This document shows positions 16,437 through 24,703 of a DNA stretch of 64,000 bases, piece by piece; position 1 is the stretch's first letter, and every line of letters starts with the position of its first letter. Below the pieces are notes generated by a model that was not told the DNA's origin, ran no database searches, and was given only the letters and a program-made list of their open reading frames with translations. A program made the position numbers and the translations under genes. The DNA comes from Mycobacterium sp. IDR2000157661. Lineage in GTDB: Bacteria; Actinomycetota; Actinomycetes; Mycobacteriales; Mycobacteriaceae. Location: NCBI RefSeq assembly GCF_022317005.1, contig NZ_CP081006.1, forward strand, positions 4,216,001-4,280,000. The letters run 5' to 3'.

Positions 16437-17779
16437 CGCCCGAACCTCCGTCGGACCGCCTCGCCGTGTGCGGGCAGGTTCTCGGCCTCGGCCAGCGTGA
16501 TGACGTGGCCGGACACGTCTTTGAGCGCCGCCTCGTCGTAGTCGACGACGTGGATGCCGCGCAGGAACGTCTGCACCGACAGTCCGCTGGAGTGCCGCGC
16601 GCACCCTGCGGTCGGCAGCACGTGGTTGGAGCCCGCGCAGTAGTCGCCCAGGCTCACCGGGGCGTACGGGCCGACGAAGATCGCTCCGGCCGAACGGATC
16701 CGACCGGCCACCTCGCGCGCGTCGGCCGTCTGAATCTCGAGGTGCTCGGCGGCGTAGGCGTTGACGGTGCGGATGCCCGCGTCGAGGTCGTCGACGAGCA
16801 CCGTCGCCGACTGCCGACCGCCGAGCGCCGCGGTCACCCGCTCGCGGTGCACCGTCGTCTCGAGTTGCGCAGCCAGTTCGCGGTCGGTGGCGTCGGCCAG
16901 CTCGACGCTCGAGGTGACCAGCACGCTGGCCGCCATCTCGTCGTGCTCGGCCTGGCTGATCAGGTCGGCGGCGACATGCCCGGGATCGGCCGTGTGGTCG
17001 GCCAGGATCGCGACCTCGGTGGGACCGGCCTCGGCGTCGATTCCGACCTGCGAGCGGCAGATCCGCTTGGCGGCGGTGACGTAGATGTTGCCGGGGCCGG
17101 TGATCATGTCGACGGGCGCCAGCTCCGTCCCGTCGCTGTCGGTGCCGCCGTAGGCCAGCAGCGCGACAGACTGGGCTCCGCCGACGGCCCAGACTTCGTC
17201 GACACCCAGCAGGGCGGCGGCGGCCAGGATGGTCGGGTGCGGCAGTCCGTGGAACGCGCCCTGCACGGAGGCCTGCGGCGGGCTGGCGATGACGAGGGAG
17301 TCGACGCCCGCGGTCTGCGCAGGCACCACATTCATCACCACGCTCGACGGGTAGACCGCGTTGCCGCCGGGAACGTACAGCCCCACCCGCTCAACGGGCA
17401 CCCAGCGCTCGGTGACGGTCGCTCCGGGCGCCAGCGTCGTCGTGGTGTCGGTGCGGCGCTGGTCGGCGTGCACGGCACGGGCCCGCTCGATTGCGACCTC
17501 CAACGCGGCGCGGACATCGCCGCCCACTTCGGCCAACGCGGCGTCGAGCCGTTCCCGGGGTACGCGGATCTGGGCAGGTCGCACCCCGTCGAAGGACTCG
17601 CCGTACTCCAGGGCCGCCTGCGCGCCGTGCGCGGCGACCGCGTCGACGATGGGCCGGACCGTGCCCAGGACCGCGTCCACGTCGACGCCGCCGCGTGGTA
17701 ACGCCGCCCGCAGGCGCGCGGCGGACAACTGTGCCCCACGCAAGTCGATGCGGGCGATCGGTCCCGGCGATACATTCAC
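16433..17779 (-). CDS. hisD: Histidinol dehydrogenase
   Basis: Zinc-dependent NAD enzyme for the last two oxidations to histidine; 448 residues. Motifs are GLYVPGGNAVYPSSVVMNV, MITGPGNIYVTAAKR, DAEAGPTEVAILADHTADP, DLISQAEHDEMA (zinc ligands), AAEHLEI and DYCAGSNHVLPTAGCARHSSGLSV. I chose the GTG (VNVSPGPIARIDLRG) because GGGAGA lies nine bases upstream; an ATG three codons earlier sits directly on that ribosome-binding sequence. First gene of the his operon. Confidence 0.96.
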   Translation of the reverse strand: MNVSPGPIARIDLRGAQLSAARLRAALPRGGVDVDAVLGTVRPIVDAVAAHGAQAALEYGESFDGVRPAQIRVPRERLDAALAEVGGDVRAALEVAIERARAVHADQRRTDTTTTLAPGATVTERWVPVERVGLYVPGGNAVYPSSVVMNVVPAQTAGVDSLVIASPPQASVQGAFHGLPHPTILAAAALLGVDEVWAVGGAQSVALLAYGGTDSDGTELAPVDMITGPGNIYVTAAKRICRSQVGIDAEAGPTEVAILADHTADPGHVAADLISQAEHDEMAASVLVTSSVELADATDRELAAQLETTVHRERVTAALGGRQSATVLVDDLDAGIRTVNAYAAEHLEIQTADAREVAGRIRSAGAIFVGPYAPVSLGDYCAGSNHVLPTAGCARHSSGLSVQTFLRGIHVVDYDEAALKDVSGHVITLAEAENLPAHGEAVRRRFGR

Positions 17780-17823
17780 GGAGACCATTCTCCCAGAGCA
17801 CCACAAATCGGTTTGGAGGCCTC

Positions 17824-18234
17824 ATGAAAGCTGCCGAGCACCCGAACAATGCTCCCGGGGTGCCGATGGTGTTCCCGCCGTGGTTCGAGAATTTCCAGGT
17901 CAAGTACTTCAACCCGATGCTCAAGCCGTTCGCCCGGGTGCTGCCCGGGATGGCGACGATCAAGCACCGCGGGCGCAAGTCCGGGCGGCAGTACGAGACG
18001 ATCGTCACCGCGTACCGCAAGGGCAAGGTGCTCGCGATCGCGCTGGGGCACGGAAAGACCGACTGGGTGAAGAACGTCCTGGCTGCCGGTGAGGCCGATC
18101 TGCATCTGGTTCGCCGCGACGTTCACGTGGTCAACCCGCGAATCGTGCCCGCGGGCGGCGCCGCCGACGGCCTGCCCTTGATGGCTCGGCTTCAGGTGGG
18201 CCGGATGGCGATCTTCGTCGCCGACATCGCCTGA
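17824..18234 (+). CDS. Nitroreductase-family deazaflavin (F420)-dependent protein
   Basis: A 136-residue protein of the split beta-barrel DDN/FDOR-B type. The pattern ATIKHRGRKSGRQYETIVTAYRKGKVLAIALGHGKTDWVKNVLAAG matches the F420-binding core of the family (TxGRKSG, then a GxxxxxxWxxN-type segment). Such proteins use reduced F420 to act on quinones or other substrates; the substrate here is unknown. The start MKAAEHPNNAPG lies 44 bp from the divergent hisD start. It ends one base before the convergent alcohol dehydrogenase gene. Confidence 0.82.
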   Translation: MKAAEHPNNAPGVPMVFPPWFENFQVKYFNPMLKPFARVLPGMATIKHRGRKSGRQYETIVTAYRKGKVLAIALGHGKTDWVKNVLAAGEADLHLVRRDVHVVNPRIVPAGGAADGLPLMARLQVGRMAIFVADIA

Positions 18235-19263
18235 CTACACCGTGCGGGTGAACACCGTCTTGCCGGTCATCGCCGGCCATTGCGACGGAGCGTCCTCCCA
18301 CGGGACGACGGCCTGGACCACGGGTGAGAGCGGTTGCCGGGCAAGCAGGTTCAGCACTTCGGGAAGAGCCGCGCGAGCGTTCACCCGCCCGGTGACGAAC
18401 CGCGCCCCGCGGGTGTACATCTGCAGCAGCGGCATCTGCACCGAATCCTCGATGTAGATGCCGGTGTCGGTGCACACACCACCGGGCCAGGTGGCCCGCA
18501 GCGTGGCGGCCAGCAGGGCCGGGTCGGCCGTCGTGTGGACTGTCACCGGGTAAGGATCGGCGGTCTTGTCCGGCTTCTCCCGGTCGTGAACCACTGCCCC
18601 CAACTTCTCGGCAACCGCCAGCCGGACCGGGTCGGTGTCGACGTAGTCGACGAGCGCGCCGAGCGCGGTCGCGGTCGCAGTCGCATACAGCCCGATCGAC
18701 AGCCGGCCCATCACCAGCACCCGTCGATCCGCCGGTGGCAGCGCGTCCAGTTCGGCGCGGTAGGGGCCGACGGTGCGCCAGCCGTCGGGGATGTTGTCCG
18801 ACATCGAGGCGATCGCCACCGGATCGGCCTCGGCGGGCACCGCGATGAGCATCGCGTCGGCATACGGCACGACGACCAGGTCGGCCAGGAAACCGCCGCC
18901 GTCCAAGCCGGCCAGGGGCGCCATCCCGTACATCGCCATCAGCGGCACCGACGCGCACGAACCCGTCGCGCCCCGCAGGCAGGCCGCGCACTGGCCGCAG
19001 TTGATCTGGAACGGCACGATGACGCGGTCACCGACGCCGAACCCGCGCACGTCGTCGCCCACTGCGACGACCTCGGCAACGCCTTCGTGCCCCACCGCAT
19101 GGCCGGGCGGCATGGGCAGCCTGCCTTGTGCCACTGCGACGTCCAGGTCACAGCAGGCCACCGCCAGCGGTCGCACAATCGCCTGGCGCGGGTGGTTGAT
19201 CTGCGGATCTGGCGCGTCCCGCCAGGCGTACGCCCCGGCTTGTTCGAACACGAGCTGTTGCAT
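18235..19263 (-). CDS. Zinc-dependent alcohol dehydrogenase family protein
   Basis: A 342-residue medium-chain dehydrogenase. The catalytic region is PPGHAVGHEGVAEVVAVGDDV (GHE) and the structural-zinc loop is NCGQCAACLRGATGSC with four cysteines. The nucleotide-binding segment VLVMGRLSIGLYATATATALGALVDYVD has lost the usual GxGxxG pattern (GRLSIG). The first catalytic zinc ligand region reads CDLDVAVAQG. Substrate unknown. It is divergent from a TetR gene, with a palindrome in the 63-bp spacer, so that regulator probably controls it. Confidence 0.85.
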   Translation of the reverse strand: MQQLVFEQAGAYAWRDAPDPQINHPRQAIVRPLAVACCDLDVAVAQGRLPMPPGHAVGHEGVAEVVAVGDDVRGFGVGDRVIVPFQINCGQCAACLRGATGSCASVPLMAMYGMAPLAGLDGGGFLADLVVVPYADAMLIAVPAEADPVAIASMSDNIPDGWRTVGPYRAELDALPPADRRVLVMGRLSIGLYATATATALGALVDYVDTDPVRLAVAEKLGAVVHDREKPDKTADPYPVTVHTTADPALLAATLRATWPGGVCTDTGIYIEDSVQMPLLQMYTRGARFVTGRVNARAALPEVLNLLARQPLSPVVQAVVPWEDAPSQWPAMTGKTVFTRTV

Positions 19264-19281
19264 GCCACACCTCTCTTTAGT

Positions 19282-19307
19282 GGTCGTTCAACTATTGTTG
19301 AGTGACC
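19282..19307. promoter_or_regulatory. Candidate TetR operator between the alcohol dehydrogenase and its divergent regulator
   Basis: A 26-bp imperfect palindrome with outer arms GGTC/GACC and inner arms TCAAC-TATT-GTTGA. It lies midway between the two divergent starts (19263 and 19327). Downstream, TAAAGT (19315-19320) is a TANNNT -10 element ending six bases before the regulator ATG. Confidence 0.6.
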
Positions 19308-19326
19308 TTTCTAGTAAAGTCAAGGG

Positions 19327-19917
19327 ATGCCTCGTCCCGACCGGAGCCGCACGGCGCTCGTCGACACCGCCGCCCTGCTCTTCCGCAGGCAGGGATACGC
19401 CGCGACGGGCGTCAACCAGATCCTCGAACTCGCCGACGTGAAGGCCGGCTCGCTGTATCACCACTTCCCCGACGGCAAACAGCAGTTGGCCGCGGCGGTG
19501 GTACAACGCGCCGGCGCCGACATCGAGTGTCGTCTACGCGAACTCCTGGACTCCGGAGCGCCGGTGACCGACATCGTCGACGGCTGGATCGACCTCACGG
19601 CCGCCGGCCTGGCCTCCGATCAGCGCGACGGCTGTCCGATCGAACCGATCGCCACCGAATCGGTGCACGCCAGCGCCGCGGTGCGGGCAGCCTCGGCGGC
19701 GGCGTTCGACAGCTGGTGCCGGGCGGTCACGGACCGGTTGCGGACCGACGGGTGGGCACCGGAGCGGGCGCAGCGGACGGCGACCGCCGTGATCGCGCTG
19801 ATTGAGGGCGCGCTGATCCTGTCGCGCACGTCCGGTGACCCGGCCGCGCTGGATGCGGCCAAGGCGGCCGCCCGCGTTCTGCTCGGCGCTCAGGACACTA
19901 CTTGCACAGCTCCGTGA
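19327..19917 (+). CDS. TetR-family regulator, LmrA/YxaF-like
   Basis: A 196-residue repressor. The N-terminal HTH is LVDTAALLFRRQGYAATGVNQILELADVKAGSLYHHFPDGKQQL. The C-terminal domain shows the LmrA/YxaF-type segment GCPIEPIATESVHAS. The 3' end overlaps the convergent membrane-protein gene by 20 bp. The ATG is preceded by TAAAGT ending six bases upstream, so the mRNA is probably leaderless. Neighbourhood suggests control of the divergent dehydrogenase; the ligand is unknown. Confidence 0.88.
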   Translation: MPRPDRSRTALVDTAALLFRRQGYAATGVNQILELADVKAGSLYHHFPDGKQQLAAAVVQRAGADIECRLRELLDSGAPVTDIVDGWIDLTAAGLASDQRDGCPIEPIATESVHASAAVRAASAAAFDSWCRAVTDRLRTDGWAPERAQRTATAVIALIEGALILSRTSGDPAALDAAKAAARVLLGAQDTTCTAP

Positions 19918-20380
19918 TGGTGTTGTTGGCCGCGTCGGCGTCGGCGAGCCGCTTGGCCTGCGCCGGTTCACCATTGGGCACACCGGCGGTCGCGTGGGCG
20001 CCGATGTCCATCAGGTTGTCGGCGAACTCGCGAATCTTGTCGGCGAGCTGGTCGGGGGTCGCGGGATCGAGCCGGGCCAGCAGATACTGGCCGCCGTCGT
20101 AGAGCGACACCCTGGCGTTGGCCGCGACCGCCTGCGCGCCGGTGACGTCCTGCGGGCCGCCCGCGGGCGCCAGGTTGGTGTTCAGCGAGATCCCACGGCG
20201 CACGACGTCGGCGGCGTTGCAGACCTTGACCTTGGCGTCGGCGATCTGAGCCGGGTCGTAGTCCGGCTCGGAGTTCTTCGAGTCGTACAGCGCCCATCCG
20301 GCAACGGCCAGAGCGGCCAGGGCGATGACGAGACTGATGACGGTCAGCAAGACCAGCCGGCGCGGCGAGTCCTCATACAC
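19898..20380 (-). CDS. Mycobacterial membrane-anchored protein of unknown function
   Basis: A 160-residue protein with one N-terminal transmembrane helix (LVLLTVISLVIALAALAVAGWALY) after a short basic stretch (SPRRL). An exported domain of ~125 residues follows, with two cysteines (KVCNAADVV and the C-terminal ITELCK) that could form a disulfide. I recognise no enzyme motif. The GTG start (VYEDSPRR) is chosen because the frame upstream is nadC-adjacent shadow. It follows nadC by 47 bp on the same strand and may be co-transcribed. Confidence 0.7.
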   Translation of the reverse strand: MYEDSPRRLVLLTVISLVIALAALAVAGWALYDSKNSEPDYDPAQIADAKVKVCNAADVVRRGISLNTNLAPAGGPQDVTGAQAVAANARVSLYDGGQYLLARLDPATPDQLADKIREFADNLMDIGAHATAGVPNGEPAQAKRLADADAANNTITELCK

Positions 20381-20427
20381 GCGACCGATCGTAACGGCAG
20401 GCACACCGTCGCCAGCGACATGACGGC

Positions 20428-21294
20428 CTAGAGGTCGAGCCCGATGTCGAGCACCCGCACGGAGTGCGTGAGCGCGCCGACGGCGAGATAGTCGACCCCG
20501 GTGCCCGCGTACTCGGCGGCCGACTCCAGTGACAGCCCACCCGATGACTCCAGCTTCGTCGTAGGCGAACGCGAGTCGCGGCGCTGCACCGCGATCTGCG
20601 TCTGCCACACCGGGAAGTTGTCCAGCAATACGAGTTCGACAGGATCCGAGCCCTCGGCCAATACTTCGTCGAGTTGCTCGAGAGAGTCGACCTCGACCTC
20701 GCACTCGATGTCGGGGGCGAGCGCCCGCACCGCGCGCAGGGCGGCCACCACCGAACCGGCGGCCGCGACGTGGTTGTCCTTGATGAGCGCGGCGTCACCG
20801 AGGCCCATCCGGTGGTTGACGCCTCCGCCGACGCGTACCGCGTATTTCTGCAGTGCCCGCAGCCCCGGCAGGGTCTTGCGGGTGTCGCGGATGTCGGCCG
20901 CGGTGCCCGATACGGCGGCCACCCACGCGGCCGTGGCCGTCGCGATCCCCGACAGGTGGCAGACCAGGTTGAGCATGGTCCGCTCGGCGGTCAGCAATCC
21001 CCGCGTCGGCGCTTCGACGGTCAACACCGCCCCGCCGGCATCCAGCCGGGTCCCATCGGTGACGCGATGCTTCACCAGATAGCCGCCGGCGCCGAGCACC
21101 TCGTCGAGCACCAGCAGTGCGACGTCGACGCCGGCGATGACACCGGCGTCCCTGGCCACCATCGACGCCGTCGTCCTGGCTTCGCCGTCGACCGTCGCCA
21201 GCGTGGTGACGTCCGGCCCGTAGCGCAAATCTTCCTCCAGCGCGCGGGCGATGACCCTGCGAGCCTCGGTCAGCTCGTCGGCGTTCAGTTCCAT
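20428..21294 (-). CDS. nadC: Nicotinate-nucleotide pyrophosphorylase (quinolinate phosphoribosyltransferase)
   Basis: Converts quinolinate and PRPP to nicotinate mononucleotide; 288 residues. Motifs are GLLTAERTMLNLVCHLSGIAT, DTRKTLPGLRALQKYAV, GGGVNHRMGLGDAALIKDNH and ECEVEVDSLEQL, then LESSGGLSLE. The ATG shares its first base with the nadB stop (TGATGG). Last gene of nadA-nadB-nadC. Confidence 0.97.
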   Translation of the reverse strand: MELNADELTEARRVIARALEEDLRYGPDVTTLATVDGEARTTASMVARDAGVIAGVDVALLVLDEVLGAGGYLVKHRVTDGTRLDAGGAVLTVEAPTRGLLTAERTMLNLVCHLSGIATATAAWVAAVSGTAADIRDTRKTLPGLRALQKYAVRVGGGVNHRMGLGDAALIKDNHVAAAGSVVAALRAVRALAPDIECEVEVDSLEQLDEVLAEGSDPVELVLLDNFPVWQTQIAVQRRDSRSPTTKLESSGGLSLESAAEYAGTGVDYLAVGALTHSVRVLDIGLDL

Positions 21295-22847
21295 CAGCAG
21301 CACGCCGCGGCGGGGATCAGCGTCCCGGCCTGCAGCGGGTCGGTGTCGGGGAAGTCGCTGCGGTGGTGGCAGCCACGGGTTTCGGTGCGGGCCGTGGCGG
21401 CGGCCGCAACCGCGACCGCGGTGGTGGTCAGCGCGACGTCCTCCAGGTCGGCGCGCGAGCCGATCACCCGCGCCGGCGCGCCGTCCAGCTGCCGGCTCAA
21501 CGCGGCCAGCCCCGCGCCGTCCCGCGCCACGGAGGCGTGCGTGGTCATCGCCCGCTGGAGATCGGCGCGCGGCAAGGCCCGCCGCACGACGGGTTCGGGA
21601 GGACGGGCGGTCACCGGTCCGGCCTCGACAGCGTGTGCGGCCGCGGCCGTGCCGGCCCGACCGCCCACCACCAGACCTTCGAGCAGGCTGTTGGACGCCA
21701 GTCGGTTCGCGCCGTGCATGCCGGTCCGCGCCACCTCGCCGGCAGCGAACAGGCCGGCCATCTCGGTGCGACCGTGCACGTCGGTGCGCACGCCGCCGCA
21801 GCTGTAGTGCGCACCGGGTACCACGGGGATTGCCTCGAGCGTCGGGTCGATGCCCGCGGCCCGGCATGCCGCGGTCACGGTCGGGAACCGCTCGGTGAAG
21901 CCGTCGATCCGGCGCGCGTCGAGGAAGACGCACGGCGCGCCGGTCGCCTCCAGCCGCGCGTGAATCGCGGCGGCGACCACGTCGCGCGGCGCCAGATCGC
22001 CCATGGGGTGCACGCCGTCGGTCACCGAACGGCCCTGCGAGTCGATGAGGACGGCGCCTTCGCCGCGCACGGCCTCGGTGATCAGCGGCCGCCGGCCCGC
22101 GGCCTGCCCGTCGAACAGCATGGTCGGGTGGAACTGGATGAACTCAAGTTCGCTGACCTGCACCCCGGCCCACGTCGCCAGCGCTACCCCGTCACCGGTC
22201 GAGCCCTCCGGATTGGTCGTGGCGGCGTAGAGGTGGCCGAGGCCTCCGGTCGCCAGGATCACCGACGGAGCGTGCACCACGCCCAGCCCGTCCTCGTTGA
22301 GCACGAGCACCCCGGTGACCACGCCGGCATCGTGCAGGAGCTCGATGGCCGCATGATTGTGCCGGATGTCCAGTTCGGCGGCAGCGCCGTTGAGCGCGCG
22401 CTGCACCTCGGCCCCGGTTGCGTCGCCGCCCGCGTGGATGATCCGCCGACGAGAATGCCCACCCTCTCGCGTCAATGACCACGATCCGGGGGCTGATTCG
22501 TCGAAGCGCGCCCCGTCGTCGACGAGCTCGACCACCGCGCGGTAGCCGTCGGCCACTATCGAACGCACCGCGTCGGGGTCGCACAAGCCCGCTCCCGCGG
22601 CCAGTGTGTCGGCCACGTGCGCGTCGACCGAGTCATCCGTGTGCGGAAGCACTACGGCGATACCGCCCTGTGCGTAGAACGTCGCAGTGTCGCCGGTCTT
22701 GCTGAGCACCATGACCTTGCGCCCGCGCCGGTGCGCGGCCAGCGCGGCGACCAGGCCGGCCACCCCGGTGCCGATCACCACGACGTCGGCGCGCTGCTGC
22801 CAGCGTCCGGCCCACAGCCCGGTACCGCAGGCCCGGGCGCGTGTCAT
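21294..22847 (-). CDS. nadB: L-aspartate oxidase
   Basis: FAD enzyme that oxidises aspartate to iminoaspartate for quinolinate synthesis; 517 residues. The dinucleotide fold is ADVVVIGTGVAGLVAALAAHRRG. Further family motifs are GGIAVVLPHTDDSVDAHVADTLAAGAGL, TREGGHSRRRIIHAGGDATG, FIQFHPTMLF, GAHYSCGGVRTDVHGRTEMAGLFAAGEVA and GMHGANRLASNSLLEGLV. The ATG overlaps the nadA stop as ATGA. Confidence 0.97.
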   Translation of the reverse strand: MTRARACGTGLWAGRWQQRADVVVIGTGVAGLVAALAAHRRGRKVMVLSKTGDTATFYAQGGIAVVLPHTDDSVDAHVADTLAAGAGLCDPDAVRSIVADGYRAVVELVDDGARFDESAPGSWSLTREGGHSRRRIIHAGGDATGAEVQRALNGAAAELDIRHNHAAIELLHDAGVVTGVLVLNEDGLGVVHAPSVILATGGLGHLYAATTNPEGSTGDGVALATWAGVQVSELEFIQFHPTMLFDGQAAGRRPLITEAVRGEGAVLIDSQGRSVTDGVHPMGDLAPRDVVAAAIHARLEATGAPCVFLDARRIDGFTERFPTVTAACRAAGIDPTLEAIPVVPGAHYSCGGVRTDVHGRTEMAGLFAAGEVARTGMHGANRLASNSLLEGLVVGGRAGTAAAAHAVEAGPVTARPPEPVVRRALPRADLQRAMTTHASVARDGAGLAALSRQLDGAPARVIGSRADLEDVALTTTAVAVAAAATARTETRGCHHRSDFPDTDPLQAGTLIPAAACC

Positions 22848-23887
22848 TCGCCGCCCCCGGGTTGGCCGATGGCGATCATCCGCTGCACGCTGGCACGCGC
22901 CAGTCGAGCGGTGTCGGGATCGACGTCGACCTCGTCCTCGCCGTCCACGAGGCACCGCAGCAAGGCGGCCGGGGTGATCATCTTCATGTACCGGCACGAC
23001 GCGCGATCGTTCACCGCACGGAAGTCGACATCGGGTGCGGCACGGCGCAACTGATGCAGCATGCCGACCTCGGTGGCGACCAGCACCTGGCGCGCCCCGG
23101 TTTCGCGCGCCGCATCGAGCATCCCGCCGGTGGACAGGATCTTGACCCGGTCCTCCGGAAAGGCGCCTTCACCCGCGAGGTAGAGCGCCGATGTGGCACA
23201 ACCACATTCGGGGTGCACGTACAGCTCGGCGTCGGGATGCGCACGGGCCTGGTCGGCGAGTTCGTCACCGTTGATGCCGGCGTGCACATGGCATTCGCCC
23301 GCCCAAACGTGCAGGTTCTTGCGGCCGGTGACCCGACGCACGTGCGCACCGAGGAACTGGTCGGGACAGAACAGCACCTCACGGTCCTCGGGAATCGAGG
23401 CGACAACCTCGACGGCGTTGGAGGAGGTACAGCAGATGTCGGTCTCGGCTTTCACCGCGGCGGTGGTGTTGACATAGGAGACGACGACCGCGCCGGGATG
23501 CTCGGCCTTCCAGGCCCGCAGATCGTCTGCGGTGATGGACTCGGCCAGGGAGCAGCCCGCCCGCTGGTCGGGAATCAGCACCGTCTTGTCCGGCGAGAGG
23601 ATCTTGGCGGTTTCGGCCATGAAGTGCACACCGCAGAACACGATGGTGTCCTCGGGGACCTCCGCGGCGATCCGGGACAGTGCCAGCGAGTCACCGACGT
23701 GGTCGGCGACGTCCTGGATCGCCGGCAGCTGGTAGTTGTGCGCGAGCAGCGTCGCACCGCGCAGGTCGGCGAGGCGCCGCACTTCGGCAGCCCACTCCTC
23801 GTCCCCGTCGACGCCGGAATAGCCGCCCGGACCGTTGACGATGCGGCTGGTCAGCTCGTGTGCGGGCACCCGGTCCAGAACCGTCAT
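22844..23887 (-). CDS. nadA: Quinolinate synthase A
   Basis: Iron-sulfur enzyme that condenses iminoaspartate with dihydroxyacetone phosphate; 347 residues. Recognisable stretches are LLAHNYQLPAIQDVADHVGDSLALSR, VFCGVHFMAETAKIL, DICCTSSNAVEVV and YVHPECGCATSALYLAG, with the cluster cysteines among these. The ATG (MTVLDRVPAHEL) follows AAGGAGG with six-base spacing. First gene of the NAD operon, transcribed away from nrtR through the shared operator. Confidence 0.97.
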   Translation of the reverse strand: MTVLDRVPAHELTSRIVNGPGGYSGVDGDEEWAAEVRRLADLRGATLLAHNYQLPAIQDVADHVGDSLALSRIAAEVPEDTIVFCGVHFMAETAKILSPDKTVLIPDQRAGCSLAESITADDLRAWKAEHPGAVVVSYVNTTAAVKAETDICCTSSNAVEVVASIPEDREVLFCPDQFLGAHVRRVTGRKNLHVWAGECHVHAGINGDELADQARAHPDAELYVHPECGCATSALYLAGEGAFPEDRVKILSTGGMLDAARETGARQVLVATEVGMLHQLRRAAPDVDFRAVNDRASCRYMKMITPAALLRCLVDGEDEVDVDPDTARLARASVQRMIAIGQPGGGE

Positions 23888-23910
23888 GGCCGCCTCCTTC
23901 GTCGAATCGG

Positions 23911-23933
23911 GTTTTCGACTTATAATCGAAAAC
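23911..23933. promoter_or_regulatory. NrtR operator in the nadA-nrtR divergent promoter
   Basis: Perfect 8-bp inverted repeat GTTTTCGA-N7-TCGAAAAC with an AT-rich centre (CTTATAA). The centre contains TATAAT (23921-23926), a consensus -10 element for nrtR whose start codon begins eight bases after its last T. Position and symmetry fit the known NrtR control of NAD synthesis in mycobacteria: a bound repressor would block both promoters. Confidence 0.85.
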
Positions 23934-24638
23934 ATGCCATATCGTAGCACCACCCACGAGGTGCTCGCCGCTGTCTTCCAGGTCCGCGACCGTAACCGTG
24001 CGGGCGAACTCCAGAAACCCACCCTTCACGTGCTGTTATGGCAGCGCGCACTGGATCCCGAGCGCGGCAAGTGGTCACTGCCGGGTGGCCGGCTGGGCGA
24101 CGATGAGGATCTGACCAGCTCTGTCAGGCGCCAGCTCGCCGAGAAAGTGGATCTGCGTGAGATTGCTCACCTCGAGCAGCTCGCGGTGTTCTCCGATCCC
24201 GACCGCGTGCCCACCACCCGCACCATCGCGTCGACATTCCTCGGGCTGGTGCCCTCCCCCGCGACCCCGGAGCTGCCGCCCGATACGCGCTGGCACCCCG
24301 TCAGCGACCTGCCGCCGATGGCCTTCGACCACGGCACCATGGTCGAGCACGCACGCACCCGACTGGTCGCCAAACTTTCCTATACGAACATCGGATTCGC
24401 CCTGGCGCCAACCGAATTCGCTTTGTCGACGTTGCGAGACATCTACAGCGCCGCGCTCGGGCACCATGTCGACGCGACCAACCTGCAGCGGGTGTTGGAA
24501 CGGCGCAAGGTGATCACCCGTACCGGAACCACCGCGCGCTCGGGACGCAGCGGCGGCCGACCCGCGGCGCTGTTCCGGTTCACCGAGGCGCGTTACCGGG
24601 TGACCGACGAGTTCGCGGCGCTGCGGCCGCCCGGTTGA
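23934..24638 (+). CDS. nrtR: Nudix-related transcriptional repressor of NAD biosynthesis
   Basis: A 234-residue protein. The N-terminal Nudix-like domain has WSLPGGRLGDDEDLTSSVRRQLAEKV, a Nudix box lacking the canonical REXXEE glutamates, so hydrolysis is unlikely. The C-terminal winged-helix region (FALSTLRDIYSAALGHHVDATNLQRVLERRKVI to GGRPAALFRF) is the DNA-binding part of NrtR. It is divergent from nadA across a near-perfect operator, and orthologous in position to Rv1593c. Probably leaderless. The frame extends upstream but the ATG of MPYRSTTHEV fits the promoter. Confidence 0.92.
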   Translation: MPYRSTTHEVLAAVFQVRDRNRAGELQKPTLHVLLWQRALDPERGKWSLPGGRLGDDEDLTSSVRRQLAEKVDLREIAHLEQLAVFSDPDRVPTTRTIASTFLGLVPSPATPELPPDTRWHPVSDLPPMAFDHGTMVEHARTRLVAKLSYTNIGFALAPTEFALSTLRDIYSAALGHHVDATNLQRVLERRKVITRTGTTARSGRSGGRPAALFRFTEARYRVTDEFAALRPPG

Positions 24639-24703
24639 GGGGCGACACGACGTCCGACGTGCGAAATTGGATTCTTAACGGTTCCTTAAGTAAGAATGAC
24701 CGG

